IMG/VR virus record: IMGVR_UViG_3300021602_000013
Location: 1 to 36,105 of that record
Length of the DNA: 36,105 nucleotides
Origin: a virus
Strand: one strand, 5' to 3'
Position 1 is the first letter of the stretch, and every line of letters starts with the position of its first letter. Positions 20,734-26,924 of the stretch are shown in pieces. The notes below the pieces were generated by a model, which saw only the letters and a list, made by a program, of their open reading frames with translations, searched no databases and was not told the origin of the DNA. The translations under genes were made by a program, and so were the position numbers.

Positions 20734-20762
20734 AGTATACACTATCTGCTGCCGGAAAGCAA
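20734..20762 (-). promoter_or_regulatory. Sigma70-like promoter of uvsW
   Basis: TTGCTT (20757-20762), 17 bp, TATACT (20734-20739), 6 bases before ATG 20727. Confidence 0.65.
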
Positions 20763-20805
20763 GCACAACGGCATAATAGTAGTTGTATCTGTTTTGCCCA
20801 AAACG

Positions 20806-20813
20806 AATAAATA
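20806..20813 (+). promoter_or_regulatory. Late promoter AATAAATA
   Basis: Upstream of the plus-strand membrane protein gene. The predicted start near 20820 leaves a 15-base leader holding AAGGCG. Confidence 0.55.
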
Positions 20814-20834
20814 CATGTAACAAAAAGGCGCGTA

Positions 20835-21269
20835 ATGGAATATCACCGAGCAACGGATAACATAGGTCAAAATATACTGGACCTGATACATGATGAGAAC
20901 GACCCTGGTAAACGCGCAAACCTTCTTATCCTGCAGGCCATGGCGATTAATCTTGGTGCCAACACCATGGCACTGAATGCCCTTAGCACAGAGATATATG
21001 ATCATAAGAGAGAATTTAGAGAACACCGAGAAGAATTCAAGAAGCACGTAGAGGTTGAAGCTGCGATAGTTTCACAGTTCAGAGGCGGCACCAAGGTGTT
21101 TATGTTCTTTATGACTGTTATTCAGGTAATTATAGGCGCGGCACTTACATACGGCTTGGACGACTACACAAAACTTAACGCCGAGTTTCATGCTCAACAG
21201 GTGACTGACGCAGCGCAAACGGCCAAAGTTAACAGCTTTATGAAAAACGCTGAAAAAGACAAGAAGTAG
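20835..21269 (+). CDS. Single-pass membrane protein with coiled coil (144 aa)
   Basis: The N-terminal half is helical and charged ('NILDLIHDENDPGKRANLLI', 'EIYDHKREFREHREEFKKHV'). One transmembrane segment lies at about 90-109 ('FMFFMTVIQVIIGAALTYGL'), followed by a 35-residue hydrophilic tail ending in Lys. It has its own late promoter and a terminator hairpin. A late membrane protein standing alone could be a holin or spanin-type partner, but nothing in the sequence proves it and no endolysin is adjacent. Confidence 0.65.
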   Translation: MEYHRATDNIGQNILDLIHDENDPGKRANLLILQAMAINLGANTMALNALSTEIYDHKREFREHREEFKKHVEVEAAIVSQFRGGTKVFMFFMTVIQVIIGAALTYGLDDYTKLNAEFHAQQVTDAAQTAKVNSFMKNAEKDKK

Positions 21270-21275
21270 CCGGCG

Positions 21276-21299
21276 AAAGAGGGACCGAAGTCCCTCTTT
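21276..21299. terminator. Bidirectional hairpin with CUUCGG loop on the minus strand
   Basis: A 10-bp perfect stem AAAGAGGGAC / GTCCCTCTTT with a 4-base loop lies between convergent genes. Read on the minus strand the loop is C-TTCG-G, the very stable tetraloop known from T4 transcripts. T-runs are short, so transcription stop or 3'-end protection are both possible. Confidence 0.65.
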
Positions 21300-21346
21300 A
21301 CACTAACCATTTATCTATTATATACTATATTAATTTACTAGGGTGA

Positions 21347-21406
21347 CTAGCCCGATGAAGCAGGGCTTGCACGTATATTGGGAAGGGTATTCATTCTTGT
21401 CCTCAT
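21347..21406 (-). CDS. Candidate 19-codon peptide
   Basis: MRTRMNTLPNIRASPASSG followed by TAG. AAGGAG lies 8 bases before ATG 21406, directly after the stop of the Tim44-like gene. The strong ribosome site is the only support; coding bias cannot be judged at this length. It may instead be 3' untranslated RNA: GCCC...GGGC in its second half can pair. Confidence 0.25.
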   Translation of the reverse strand: MRTRMNTLPNIRASPASSG

Positions 21407-21418
21407 TTCAGAGGCTCC

Positions 21419-22405
21419 TTATACAGTTTCAATTCCGTTCAACTTCCAGGCGCCGCCGTGTAATTCATAGTGCCAGACTTGATCCACTGTGACGCCATCA
21501 TCCTCGAAGGTGTAATGTACGCTGAACTCACGCTGATTCAACAGGGCAACTTCATGACTGACTTTGCTCAGAGTGAGCGTACTCGGTTGTAGATCACGGG
21601 TTGCTTCGTCAACCAGATCAGGTCCAAGCAGCGGCTTCAATTCAGTTGGGTCTGCTTTGGCAAAAGCATGTTGAATCAGCCAGAATTGCGCTGTCGGGTG
21701 GAAGGGTTGAGTCGGGACAACACCACGCTCTTTGTTCACATAATTCTTTACCATTTTAAATCCTTTATAAGCCAGAAAAGCAAGACCAACTAACAATGCC
21801 ACCAGAAAGGCGAACAGAATAACGTCCCAAATGAAGTCACCGATGCCGTACGACTTTGCACGATATACAGCACCACCTGCGTTGTATGGATCACCTGCGA
21901 CAGCAGCGCCACCGTTCTGATATCCTCCGCCACCGGCATTGACGACTGTGCCACCCGATCGGTTACCACTGAACATCATGTTGCCAAGAACACTGCCGGC
22001 GAACGCGCCGCCGAGTGAACTCATGAACGGGCTACCGGATGGTTGATAGACGGGCTGCGGGGCCACGCCATAAGACGGGGCCGGATTTGAATATCCGGGC
22101 GAGGTGCTTGGGCTCGGTGCCTGTACTGGACGTGCTGCTTGAACTTTCGCAGCAACGGGCGCCGTCACTTCACTTTTTCGGACACCCATTGACCCTGACG
22201 TTCCACCGATACCACCGGGGGCCACAGACGGACGACTTGGTGCCGGGGCCGAATAGCTTGGGCTTGGGCGCGAGGGTGGCGAATACGAGCGACTGGAAGA
22301 GCTACTGGAACTGCCTCCGGAACGCCCGATGCTACCTGCGTCAACAGGGAAAGCCGAGAGCATTGCTGTGGCAATGACAATGGCTGAAATAAACTTGTGC
22401 TTCAT
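21419..22405 (-). CDS. Exported or membrane-anchored Tim44-like protein
   Basis: 328 residues from ATG 22405 (AAGGAGTAAT before it). Signal peptide: MKHKFISAIVIATAMLSAFP, cleavage likely after VDA. A Ser/Pro/Gly-rich low-complexity region covers about 25-190. One transmembrane segment lies at about 195-218 ('DVILFAFLVALLVGLAFLAY'). The C-terminal 100 residues ('AQFWLIQHAFAKADPTELKP', 'SHEVALLNQREFSVHYTFED', 'DQVWHYELHGGAWKLNGIE') match the Tim44-like domain of bacterial envelope proteins. Such proteins are common in proteobacteria and unexpected in a phage; it probably came from a host. A possible role is altering the host envelope. It has a near-consensus promoter with TTGACA. Confidence 0.75.
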   Translation of the reverse strand: MKHKFISAIVIATAMLSAFPVDAGSIGRSGGSSSSSSSRSYSPPSRPSPSYSAPAPSRPSVAPGGIGGTSGSMGVRKSEVTAPVAAKVQAARPVQAPSPSTSPGYSNPAPSYGVAPQPVYQPSGSPFMSSLGGAFAGSVLGNMMFSGNRSGGTVVNAGGGGYQNGGAAVAGDPYNAGGAVYRAKSYGIGDFIWDVILFAFLVALLVGLAFLAYKGFKMVKNYVNKERGVVPTQPFHPTAQFWLIQHAFAKADPTELKPLLGPDLVDEATRDLQPSTLTLSKVSHEVALLNQREFSVHYTFEDDGVTVDQVWHYELHGGAWKLNGIETV

Positions 22406-22427
22406 ATTACTCCTTGAAGAAAGACAC

Positions 22428-22456
22428 ATTTTAACATTTAAAAAGGGAAATGTCAA
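22428..22456 (-). promoter_or_regulatory. Sigma70 promoter of the Tim44-like gene
   Basis: TTGACA (22451-22456), 17 bp, TAAAAT (22428-22433). Confidence 0.65.
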
Positions 22457-22464
22457 GCCCTATT

Positions 22465-22752
22465 TTACCAATCCAATTCTTCAATTTCGGGAAGATCAAG
22501 CAATTCATCCCACTCAGCCAATTCATTGATGATTGCGGCTACGAGTCCTGCGCCGCGTCCGCCGTGCTTTTTGCTTTTCGCCAGTGCCAGCAAAACAGTT
22601 GAGGCATCTTCTACTGACATCTTGCGGAACTTTTCCGCAAGCACCTCAACATCCATAACCTCTTCGGCACCTTTGTCGTCAAACGAGTAAGTGCCAAATC
22701 GTTTCAGAGCCAGGCCCAATTCAGTCAGGCATTCGTCAAGTAGTTGTTTCAT
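22465..22752 (-). CDS. Small acidic protein in the AAA+ operon (95 aa)
   Basis: MKQLLDECLTELGLALKRFG, 'GAEEVMDVEVLAEKFRKMS', a Gly/Lys turn 'AKSKKHGGRGAG' and acidic C-terminus. ATG 22752 overlaps the stop of the previous gene. AGGTGG, 5 bases before the ATG, is the Arg-Trp pair of that gene's C-terminus (R-W-P-K). No domain recognised. Confidence 0.6.
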   Translation of the reverse strand: MKQLLDECLTELGLALKRFGTYSFDDKGAEEVMDVEVLAEKFRKMSVEDASTVLLALAKSKKHGGRGAGLVAAIINELAEWDELLDLPEIEELDW

Positions 22753-22919
22753 TTCGGCCACCTTGCGCGGGCATAGTTGCCGACCCATGAGCCGATTTGC
22801 CATGCACCGATCAGGAACAGTACTTCCTTGTACAGATCAATGTCAATCATGGCGAGTCCAACCATGACGACAACCATTGCCGCCAAGAATCCGTATTGTT
22901 TTTGTTTGTTGCTCATCAT
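22749..22919 (-). CDS. Small two-helix membrane protein (56 aa)
   Basis: MMSNKQKQYGFLAAMVVVMV forms the first hydrophobic helix (about 10-25) and 'LYKEVLFLIGAWQIGSWVG' the second (about 29-47), ending RARWPK. The start overlaps the stop of the exported peptide gene (ATGA). Conserved small membrane proteins in this kind of operon are common in T4-like phages; function unknown. Confidence 0.6.
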   Translation of the reverse strand: MMSNKQKQYGFLAAMVVVMVGLAMIDIDLYKEVLFLIGAWQIGSWVGNYARARWPK

Positions 22920-23104
22920 TTCACCACCGAGATTTGAACACACTTGGAAGAAGGGGGTCGGGCATTGCTTTTCTCGCCGATTTCGTTTGCGGCTTTTTGC
23001 ATCCGCACACAACTATCCAAATCAGCCACCTGTGGGGAGAATGTCAATTCAGTGGCACCGACGCCGCCGATTGTTACCAAGACCCACACCAAAATCGTAT
23101 TCAT
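22916..23104 (-). CDS. Small exported peptide with two Cys (62 aa)
   Basis: Signal sequence MNTILVWVLVTIGGVGA, then a mature part of about 45 residues with Cys at 32 and 55 ('LDSCVRMQKAAN', 'SSKCVQISVV') that could form a disulfide in the periplasm. The start is one base after the TAA of the AAA+ gene (TAATATG), so it is translationally coupled. Similar short signal-bearing proteins are widespread in T4-like phages as I recall, without known function. Confidence 0.65.
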   Translation of the reverse strand: MNTILVWVLVTIGGVGATELTFSPQVADLDSCVRMQKAANEIGEKSNARPPSSKCVQISVVK

Positions 23105-23105
23105 A

Positions 23106-24137
23106 TTAGGCCCTGCAGCAAGTAACGTCAGCCAGATCACGCCAAGAGTCAGGACGAATCTTGACCAGATCAGCGATCTTCAATGCAGCCCTCATGGACA
23201 CTTCGCGCAAAGTCGCAGCCTTTTCCTTCATGTAAGAGAAAATTTGATCGGCTTCGTCGTTTTCAAAGTCGTAGTCAGCAAACAGGCCGCCGTCGGCATC
23301 ACGGTGAACCTGATGCACACGCAGCAAACGATCACGTTCCGAATCAATTGTCAGGTCCAGGAAGTGACAACGGGATTGCAGTGCTTCCAAATGCTCTTGC
23401 ATTTTCTTGGAGCGAATGTTCGCAAAAGACACGTTGGTGATGAACACCACAGAGCCGTGGAATTCAAAACTGTCAGGAATACCTTCTTCGCGCAACAGGC
23501 GAGAATCAGAGTTCCAGCAAATCTTACGATGCTTGCCGGAATCCAGCGCACCCTTCAGGATGTTGATGCACAATTCATCAGACCAAACGTCCAAGTCGTC
23601 CATGATCACCACGTTGCCCTTGTCGGAAAACTTGTAGAGCAGAGCATACAGCCCAAGAGCAGTAATGGCACCCTTGGCGATTTCGAAGCGGCAACGCTTG
23701 TTAGTGATCTTGTCAAACAGCGAAGCCTTTTCCATTTGCTGTTCAACACCGTAGGACTTGCCGACGCCAGGAGGGCCTGTGACGATGATTGAACGAATGT
23801 TGCCTTCGATACAGGCCTTGCTCATTTCATCCAGAACTGCGAAACGAGTGGCAATGCGGTTCATTGCTTGTTCGTCAGTTTCGACGGGTTTCGGAGCAAC
23901 GAAGGCGACTGCATCGGCGACAGGAGTCAGATCACCGCCATCAGTGAATACGAAAGATTTGAGGTCTTTGACGAGGACGCGCACTTTGTCGGCGTCGGTC
24001 TTGAATTTGCCGTCATTCTTGACGGTGATGTAGCCAGAGTTTGCTCCCTTTTGGAAGCCCTTGACAAGAGTGAATGTCTGATTGACGACGGGTTTACCAC
24101 GATATTCGCCCTTCAAAACACGTACGGTAGAAGTCAT
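23106..24137 (-). CDS. AAA+ ATPase
   Basis: 343 residues. An N-terminal beta-rich domain (about 1-85) is followed by the ATPase: Walker A 'VTGPPGVGKSYGVE' (about 119-132), Walker B 'VVIMDDLD' (about 176-183), sensor 1 'VVFITNVS' (about 230-237), and arginine-finger-like 'LQSRCHFLDL' (about 253-262), then a small helical lid. Proteins like this in T4-like phages have no assigned job; remodelling of a host or phage complex is the general AAA+ role. It leads an operon with an exported peptide and a small membrane protein, which hints at an envelope-linked function. AAGGAAATAA precedes ATG. Confidence 0.8.
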   Translation of the reverse strand: MTSTVRVLKGEYRGKPVVNQTFTLVKGFQKGANSGYITVKNDGKFKTDADKVRVLVKDLKSFVFTDGGDLTPVADAVAFVAPKPVETDEQAMNRIATRFAVLDEMSKACIEGNIRSIIVTGPPGVGKSYGVEQQMEKASLFDKITNKRCRFEIAKGAITALGLYALLYKFSDKGNVVIMDDLDVWSDELCINILKGALDSGKHRKICWNSDSRLLREEGIPDSFEFHGSVVFITNVSFANIRSKKMQEHLEALQSRCHFLDLTIDSERDRLLRVHQVHRDADGGLFADYDFENDEADQIFSYMKEKAATLREVSMRAALKIADLVKIRPDSWRDLADVTCCRA

Positions 24138-24167
24138 TTATTTCCTTAATTACTGACTGAAAGATGT

Positions 24168-24196
24168 ATTATAGCAGATTTGGGATTTATTGTCAA
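24168..24196 (-). promoter_or_regulatory. Consensus sigma70 promoter of the AAA+ operon
   Basis: TTGACA (24191-24196), 17 bp, TATAAT (24168-24173). The sequence from -40 to -5 is very close to the promoters at 24414 and 26148. Confidence 0.85.
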
Positions 24197-24390
24197 ATCT
24201 CAATGCGGCATGTCAACTGATCAACAATGTGATCCACATTCTCAATGGCGTCCTCAACTTCAACTTCGGTGTTGTCTTGGAAGTCACGCAGAGCCGAGAA
24301 GAATACACGGGCGGCGAAGTTGAGTTTTTCAATTTCGGTTTCCATGTTTATTGCATGGGAAACGCGGATTGCTTCGTTAGTTGCTGTCAT
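24193..24390 (-). CDS. Small acidic helical protein (65 aa)
   Basis: MTATNEAIRVSHAINMETEI, 'LNFAARVFFSALRDFQDN', then an acidic stretch 'TEVEVEDAIENVDHIVDQL' and TCRIEI. Single-gene unit between two strong promoters: the stop at 24193 overlaps the -35 of the next promoter. No Shine-Dalgarno match better than CAGAAAG. Probably an early gene; no function known. Confidence 0.6.
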   Translation of the reverse strand: MTATNEAIRVSHAINMETEIEKLNFAARVFFSALRDFQDNTEVEVEDAIENVDHIVDQLTCRIEI

Positions 24391-24413
24391 GCTTGCTTTC
24401 TGAGTAAGTATGT

Positions 24414-24442
24414 ATTATAGCAGAAACGGGATTTATTGTCAA
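24414..24442 (-). promoter_or_regulatory. Consensus sigma70 promoter
   Basis: TTGACA (24437-24442), 17 bp, TATAAT (24414-24419). It overlaps the gap and near end of the gene before it and shares over 40 of about 45 bases with the promoter at 26148. Confidence 0.85.
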
Positions 24443-24446
24443 ATGG

Positions 24447-24665
24447 TCATTTCAGATAGGTATAGACCAATCCGGCTACTCCGGCGAGAGCCATGACCAG
24501 ATTCAGCACAATCAGGCTGTTTTCTTTCCAGCGAATTGCCACTGCCAACCAGATCAGTGATCCTGCGAGACCGAGAAGCGGGCCCAGCGGATACCAGTTG
24601 AAAGAGTTGGCAATTGTACCAAGTACCAGAATTGTAGTGGCGGCCCACTTTAGATGTTCATTCAT
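24447..24665 (-). CDS. Small membrane protein (DUF6552-like, 72 aa)
   Basis: Three short hydrophobic helices: 'WAATTILVLGTIANSF' (about 7-22), 'LGPLLGLAGSLIWLAVAI' (about 27-44) and 'LIVLNLVMALAGVAGLVY' (about 51-68). The pattern 'YPLGPLLGLAGSLIWLAVAI..KENSLIVLN' resembles the small phage and bacterial family I remember as DUF6552. Start by ATGA overlap with the preceding gene. Function unknown. Confidence 0.6.
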   Translation of the reverse strand: MNEHLKWAATTILVLGTIANSFNWYPLGPLLGLAGSLIWLAVAIRWKENSLIVLNLVMALAGVAGLVYTYLK

Positions 24666-24877
24666 TTACGATCCAATACTTGTGATTTCAGCGCAGTCAA
24701 CACCTTCAGAGCGGTGTCAAAATTGTCCTTGTTGGGACGGTGCTGGCATTGGGCGATGTAGAAGTCCAGGTCTTCCCAGTCAACATCACTTGCGATGCGC
24801 CAGTTTGCGCTTGGACGACCGGCGACTTTCTTCGCCATATTGTCCACCAGCACTTGAGCATTTTGTTCAATAGTCAT
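24662..24877 (-). CDS. Small protein, unknown (71 aa)
   Basis: MTIEQNAQVLVDNMAKKVAG, 'WRIASDVDWEDLDFYIAQCQ', then a helical C-terminus with LKSQVLDRK. ATG 24877 comes one base after the TGA of the gene before it. Part of a chain of very small genes expressed together from 25912. Confidence 0.55.
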   Translation of the reverse strand: MTIEQNAQVLVDNMAKKVAGRPSANWRIASDVDWEDLDFYIAQCQHRPNKDNFDTALKVLTALKSQVLDRK

Positions 24878-24878
24878 T

Positions 24879-25124
24879 TCAGAATCCGAAAAATGCGACT
24901 TGTTCGCGGAGTTTCAATTGTTTGTCAGTGTGCTCCACAGGAACACATGATCCGTCAAAGAGGTAGCATGTCACAATGTCGTGAGAATATACCGAACCTG
25001 TCTCGGTGTACATGCCCTCAACTTCGCACATACGAGTGTTGCCTCGGCCATTGTCCATGACAGTTGCGTACCAACCATTGCGAAGTTGGACACGGGCACC
25101 TTTTTTCAGATCATTTGTCAGCAT
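24879..25124 (-). CDS. Conserved small phage protein (81 aa)
   Basis: 'MLTNDLKKGARVQLRNGWYA', 'VMDNGRGNTRMCEVEG', 'TETGSVYSHDIVTC', ending VAFFGF. The 'KKG.RVQLRNGWYATVMDN..GNTR' pattern is one I recall in many phages as a conserved unnamed protein with a small beta-barrel look. AAGGAAACAAA precedes ATG. Function unknown. Confidence 0.65.
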   Translation of the reverse strand: MLTNDLKKGARVQLRNGWYATVMDNGRGNTRMCEVEGMYTETGSVYSHDIVTCYLFDGSCVPVEHTDKQLKLREQVAFFGF

Positions 25125-25133
25125 TTTGTTTCC

Positions 25134-25385
25134 TTAGGAGAGTTTGTAAGTTTCGCCGGCGTAGCCGTTTGCCGCAGAGTTGTTCACGGCGTTGTTCAGA
25201 TTCTTGATCAGGGTATCAATGCTCTTCGGCGCACGATTGATTTTCTTGTTGCCCTTTTCGTGCTGATAGCTGGCACCGCATTCCAGAGTGTAGGAATAGC
25301 ACTGAATGAGTTCGGCAAGCGTCCCTGTTTGCACATAGGTCTGGCCAGTGCGGTGACGAGTTTTGACGATGGTGAATGTTGTCAT
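25134..25385 (-). CDS. Conserved small phage protein (83 aa)
   Basis: MTTFTIVKTRHRTGQTYVQT, 'LAELIQCYSYTLECGASYQH', 'NKKINRAPKSIDTLIKNLNN', ending GYAGETYKLS. Start one base after the TAA of the previous gene. Similar small proteins occur in other T4-like phages as far as I recall; no function known. Confidence 0.6.
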   Translation of the reverse strand: MTTFTIVKTRHRTGQTYVQTGTLAELIQCYSYTLECGASYQHEKGNKKINRAPKSIDTLIKNLNNAVNNSAANGYAGETYKLS

Positions 25386-25386
25386 G

Positions 25387-25515
25387 TTAAGAGAGAACGT
25401 AAGTGTAACTTGGAGACGGATAGTCTTCCAAGAATTTTGCTACTTGAGCCATGTAGTTGAGTGATGCCCCGGCTACCATGAATCCGAACTTGTTGTAAAC
25501 TGTAACGTGGATCAC
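25387..25515 (-). CDS. Very small protein with GTG start (42 aa)
   Basis: Starts at GTG 25515 within a GTGA overlap with the stop of the gene before it: MIHVTVYNKFGFMVAG, then 'LNYMAQVAKFLEDYPSPSYT' and YVLS. The overlap decides the start; a longer frame to 25569 would run through the neighbour out of frame. Unknown function. Confidence 0.55.
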   Translation of the reverse strand: MIHVTVYNKFGFMVAGASLNYMAQVAKFLEDYPSPSYTYVLS

Positions 25516-25748
25516 AGTACATCCAATTGAACTTGCAGACCATTCCAGGTTCCACCGAGACCGCAGCACGCTTTGTCGCCGGCGCCTTTGCCTGAGCGAA
25601 TGTTTTCCAGAGCAGCAATTGCCTGAAACGATGCACTATTTTGTGTGCAGAAGCCGAACATGCCACCGCGGAGTTGCTTCATCGTGGTGTAGATTGCGAC
25701 ACCGGAGATGATGATCCGCATCTTTTGAGTTTGTTTGAGTTGTTTCAT
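25512..25748 (-). CDS. Small Gly/Cys-containing protein (78 aa)
   Basis: MKQLKQTQKMRIIISGVAIY, 'FGFCTQNSASFQAIAALENI', 'GKGAGDKACCGLGGTWNGLQ', ending VQLDVL. The Gly-rich C-C-G-L-G-G turn is unusual. ATG 25748 overlaps the TGA of the 45-codon gene (ATGA). No family recognised. Confidence 0.55.
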   Translation of the reverse strand: MKQLKQTQKMRIIISGVAIYTTMKQLRGGMFGFCTQNSASFQAIAALENIRSGKGAGDKACCGLGGTWNGLQVQLDVL

Positions 25749-25882
25749 TTTGCTGCCTGAGAATTGCGAAGATTTGCCACCGAAGTTGCGAAACGGACAG
25801 TCGTATAGTTACCGACGACTTCACCGGTAACAGTGTTTCGGACGCGATACTGTCCTACAAGAGTCTTGAATACTTTAAACAT
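25745..25882 (-). CDS. Very small protein (45 aa), first gene of the run
   Basis: MFKVFKTLVGQYRVRNTVTG, 'EVVGNYTTVRFATSVANLRN', SQAAK. It starts 23 bases after the predicted start of a consensus promoter (25912-25940) with CGGAAC upstream, and ends in an ATGA overlap. The 'YRVRNTVTGEVVGNYTTVRFA' part looks like a two-strand plus helix mini-domain. Unknown function. Confidence 0.6.
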   Translation of the reverse strand: MFKVFKTLVGQYRVRNTVTGEVVGNYTTVRFATSVANLRNSQAAK

Positions 25883-25911
25883 TTTGTTCCGTTTTGCGAG
25901 TTGATGTTAGT

Positions 25912-25940
25912 ATTATATACCCAAACCGATTAAATGTCAA
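25912..25940 (-). promoter_or_regulatory. Consensus sigma70 promoter of the small-gene run
   Basis: TTGACA (25935-25940), 17 bp, TATAAT (25912-25917). It should transcribe six or seven small genes down to 24447. Confidence 0.85.
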
Positions 25941-25960
25941 ATTTAGGCGCGTTCAAGCGA

Positions 25961-26122
25961 CTAGATTTCTTCAATTTCCATATCCAGATTTTTGATGGTA
26001 TTGGAAATTGTGTTGAGGTACTCTTCCATACCATCAATGCCGTTCAGCAAAGAGTAGGTATCCTTGAGTTTCCAGATTGCTTGTTGAATCTTGCTGATCG
26101 TGTCTTTAGTTTCTTGATCCAT
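25961..26122 (-). CDS. Small helical protein (53 aa)
   Basis: From ATG 26122: MDQETKDTISKIQQAIWKL, 'DTYSLLNGIDGMEEYLNTIS', ending NLDMEIEEI. Almost entirely helical, coiled-coil-like. It is a single-gene unit under a consensus promoter whose leader (ACATACTTACTCAGAAAGC) is the same as that of the 65-aa gene at 24193, another small helical acidic protein. Unknown function. Confidence 0.6.
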   Translation of the reverse strand: MDQETKDTISKIQQAIWKLKDTYSLLNGIDGMEEYLNTISNTIKNLDMEIEEI

Positions 26123-26147
26123 TTGCCCGCTTTCTGAGTAAGTATGT

Positions 26148-26176
26148 ATTATAGCAGAAACGGAATTTATTGTCAA
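26148..26176 (-). promoter_or_regulatory. Consensus sigma70 promoter, copy of the one at 24414
   Basis: TTGACA (26171-26176), 17 bp, TATAAT (26148-26153). It is nearly identical to 24414-24442 from the -35 through the leader, so it is a duplicated early promoter. Confidence 0.85.
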
Positions 26177-26182
26177 ATCTGG

Positions 26183-26255
26183 AATAAATAAAGGTGAGAG
26201 CCACGAACTACGAATTCCGCCCTCTCTAATGCTATATCGTAAAAGGAGCACCAGC
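26183..26255 (+). promoter_or_regulatory. Late promoter and 5' stem-loop leader of the plus-strand endonuclease
   Basis: AATAAATA (26183-26190); the predicted +1 at 26197 begins AGAG, pairing with CTCT (26222-26225). AAAGGAG lies before ATG 26256. The leader sequence GTGAGAGCCACG...GCCCTCTCTAA is shared with the leader at 7299-7365. Confidence 0.55.
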
Positions 26256-26924
26256 ATGACTATTTATAAGCCGACGTATCTTTACATAAAAGAACATTCA
26301 GTAACAAAACTAAAATATTTCGGGAAAACAACAAAGGATCCAGAAATTTATCTTGGATCAGGTAAGTATTGGAAAAGACATATCAAAAAATATGGCAAGG
26401 AGCATGTGGTAAATATTTGGTACTGTCTATTTTTTGATAAACAAGAAATAATACATTTCGCAAATACATTCTCAATCCTAAATAACATCACTGAATCGGA
26501 CCAATGGGCAAACCTATGCGATGAGAACGGCACCGATGGTGGTGATCATTTTTCATCTTTGTCTGATGAACAGAAGAAAGAAATTTTGATCAAGATTTCG
26601 AGGAGAAGTTCACAACAAGTCCATTCATTGGAACGACGAAGGAAATCAAGTGAACGAATGAAAGGGAATGCTTTTAGATTCAAGATGGGTAACCCAAGTC
26701 GCACTGGGCAAAAACAATCTCCTGAGGAACGTAAAAAGAAAAGCGATGCTTTGCTAGGTGAAAAGAATCATAACTATGGAAAGTCATTACCTGAATGGCA
26801 ACGTCAGGCAATTAGTTTAGCGCGACGAAATCACCCCAAACTAATATGCCCTCATTGTGAACTTTTATTTGATCCATGCAATTTCAAAAGATGGCACGGT
26901 GATAATTGTAAATTACGCAAATAG
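26256..26924 (+). CDS. GIY-YIG homing endonuclease, plus strand
   Basis: 222 residues. N-terminal GIY-YIG variant: 'YLYIKEH' (7-13) and 'LKYFGKTTKDPEIYLGSG' (about 18-35). Then NUMOD-like basic repeats ('SPEERKKKSDALLGEKNHNY', 'PEWQRQAISLARRNHPK') and a C-terminal C-x2-C...H...C zinc finger ('CPHCELLFDPCNFKRWHG' then DNC). This arrangement is typical of free-standing phage endonucleases. ATG 26256 has AAAGGAG upstream; the frame back to 26229 is leader. It is the intact sister of the split gene at 17923-18636. Its end overlaps the convergent gene by 12 bases. Confidence 0.88.
   Translation: MTIYKPTYLYIKEHSVTKLKYFGKTTKDPEIYLGSGKYWKRHIKKYGKEHVVNIWYCLFFDKQEIIHFANTFSILNNITESDQWANLCDENGTDGGDHFSSLSDEQKKEILIKISRRSSQQVHSLERRRKSSERMKGNAFRFKMGNPSRTGQKQSPEERKKKSDALLGEKNHNYGKSLPEWQRQAISLARRNHPKLICPHCELLFDPCNFKRWHGDNCKLRK

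Noticed and set aside
22944-23792. 282-codon plus-strand open frame
   Set aside because: It lies opposite the AAA+ gene and exported peptide, has no promoter or ribosome site, and reads as a shadow of the minus-strand codons.
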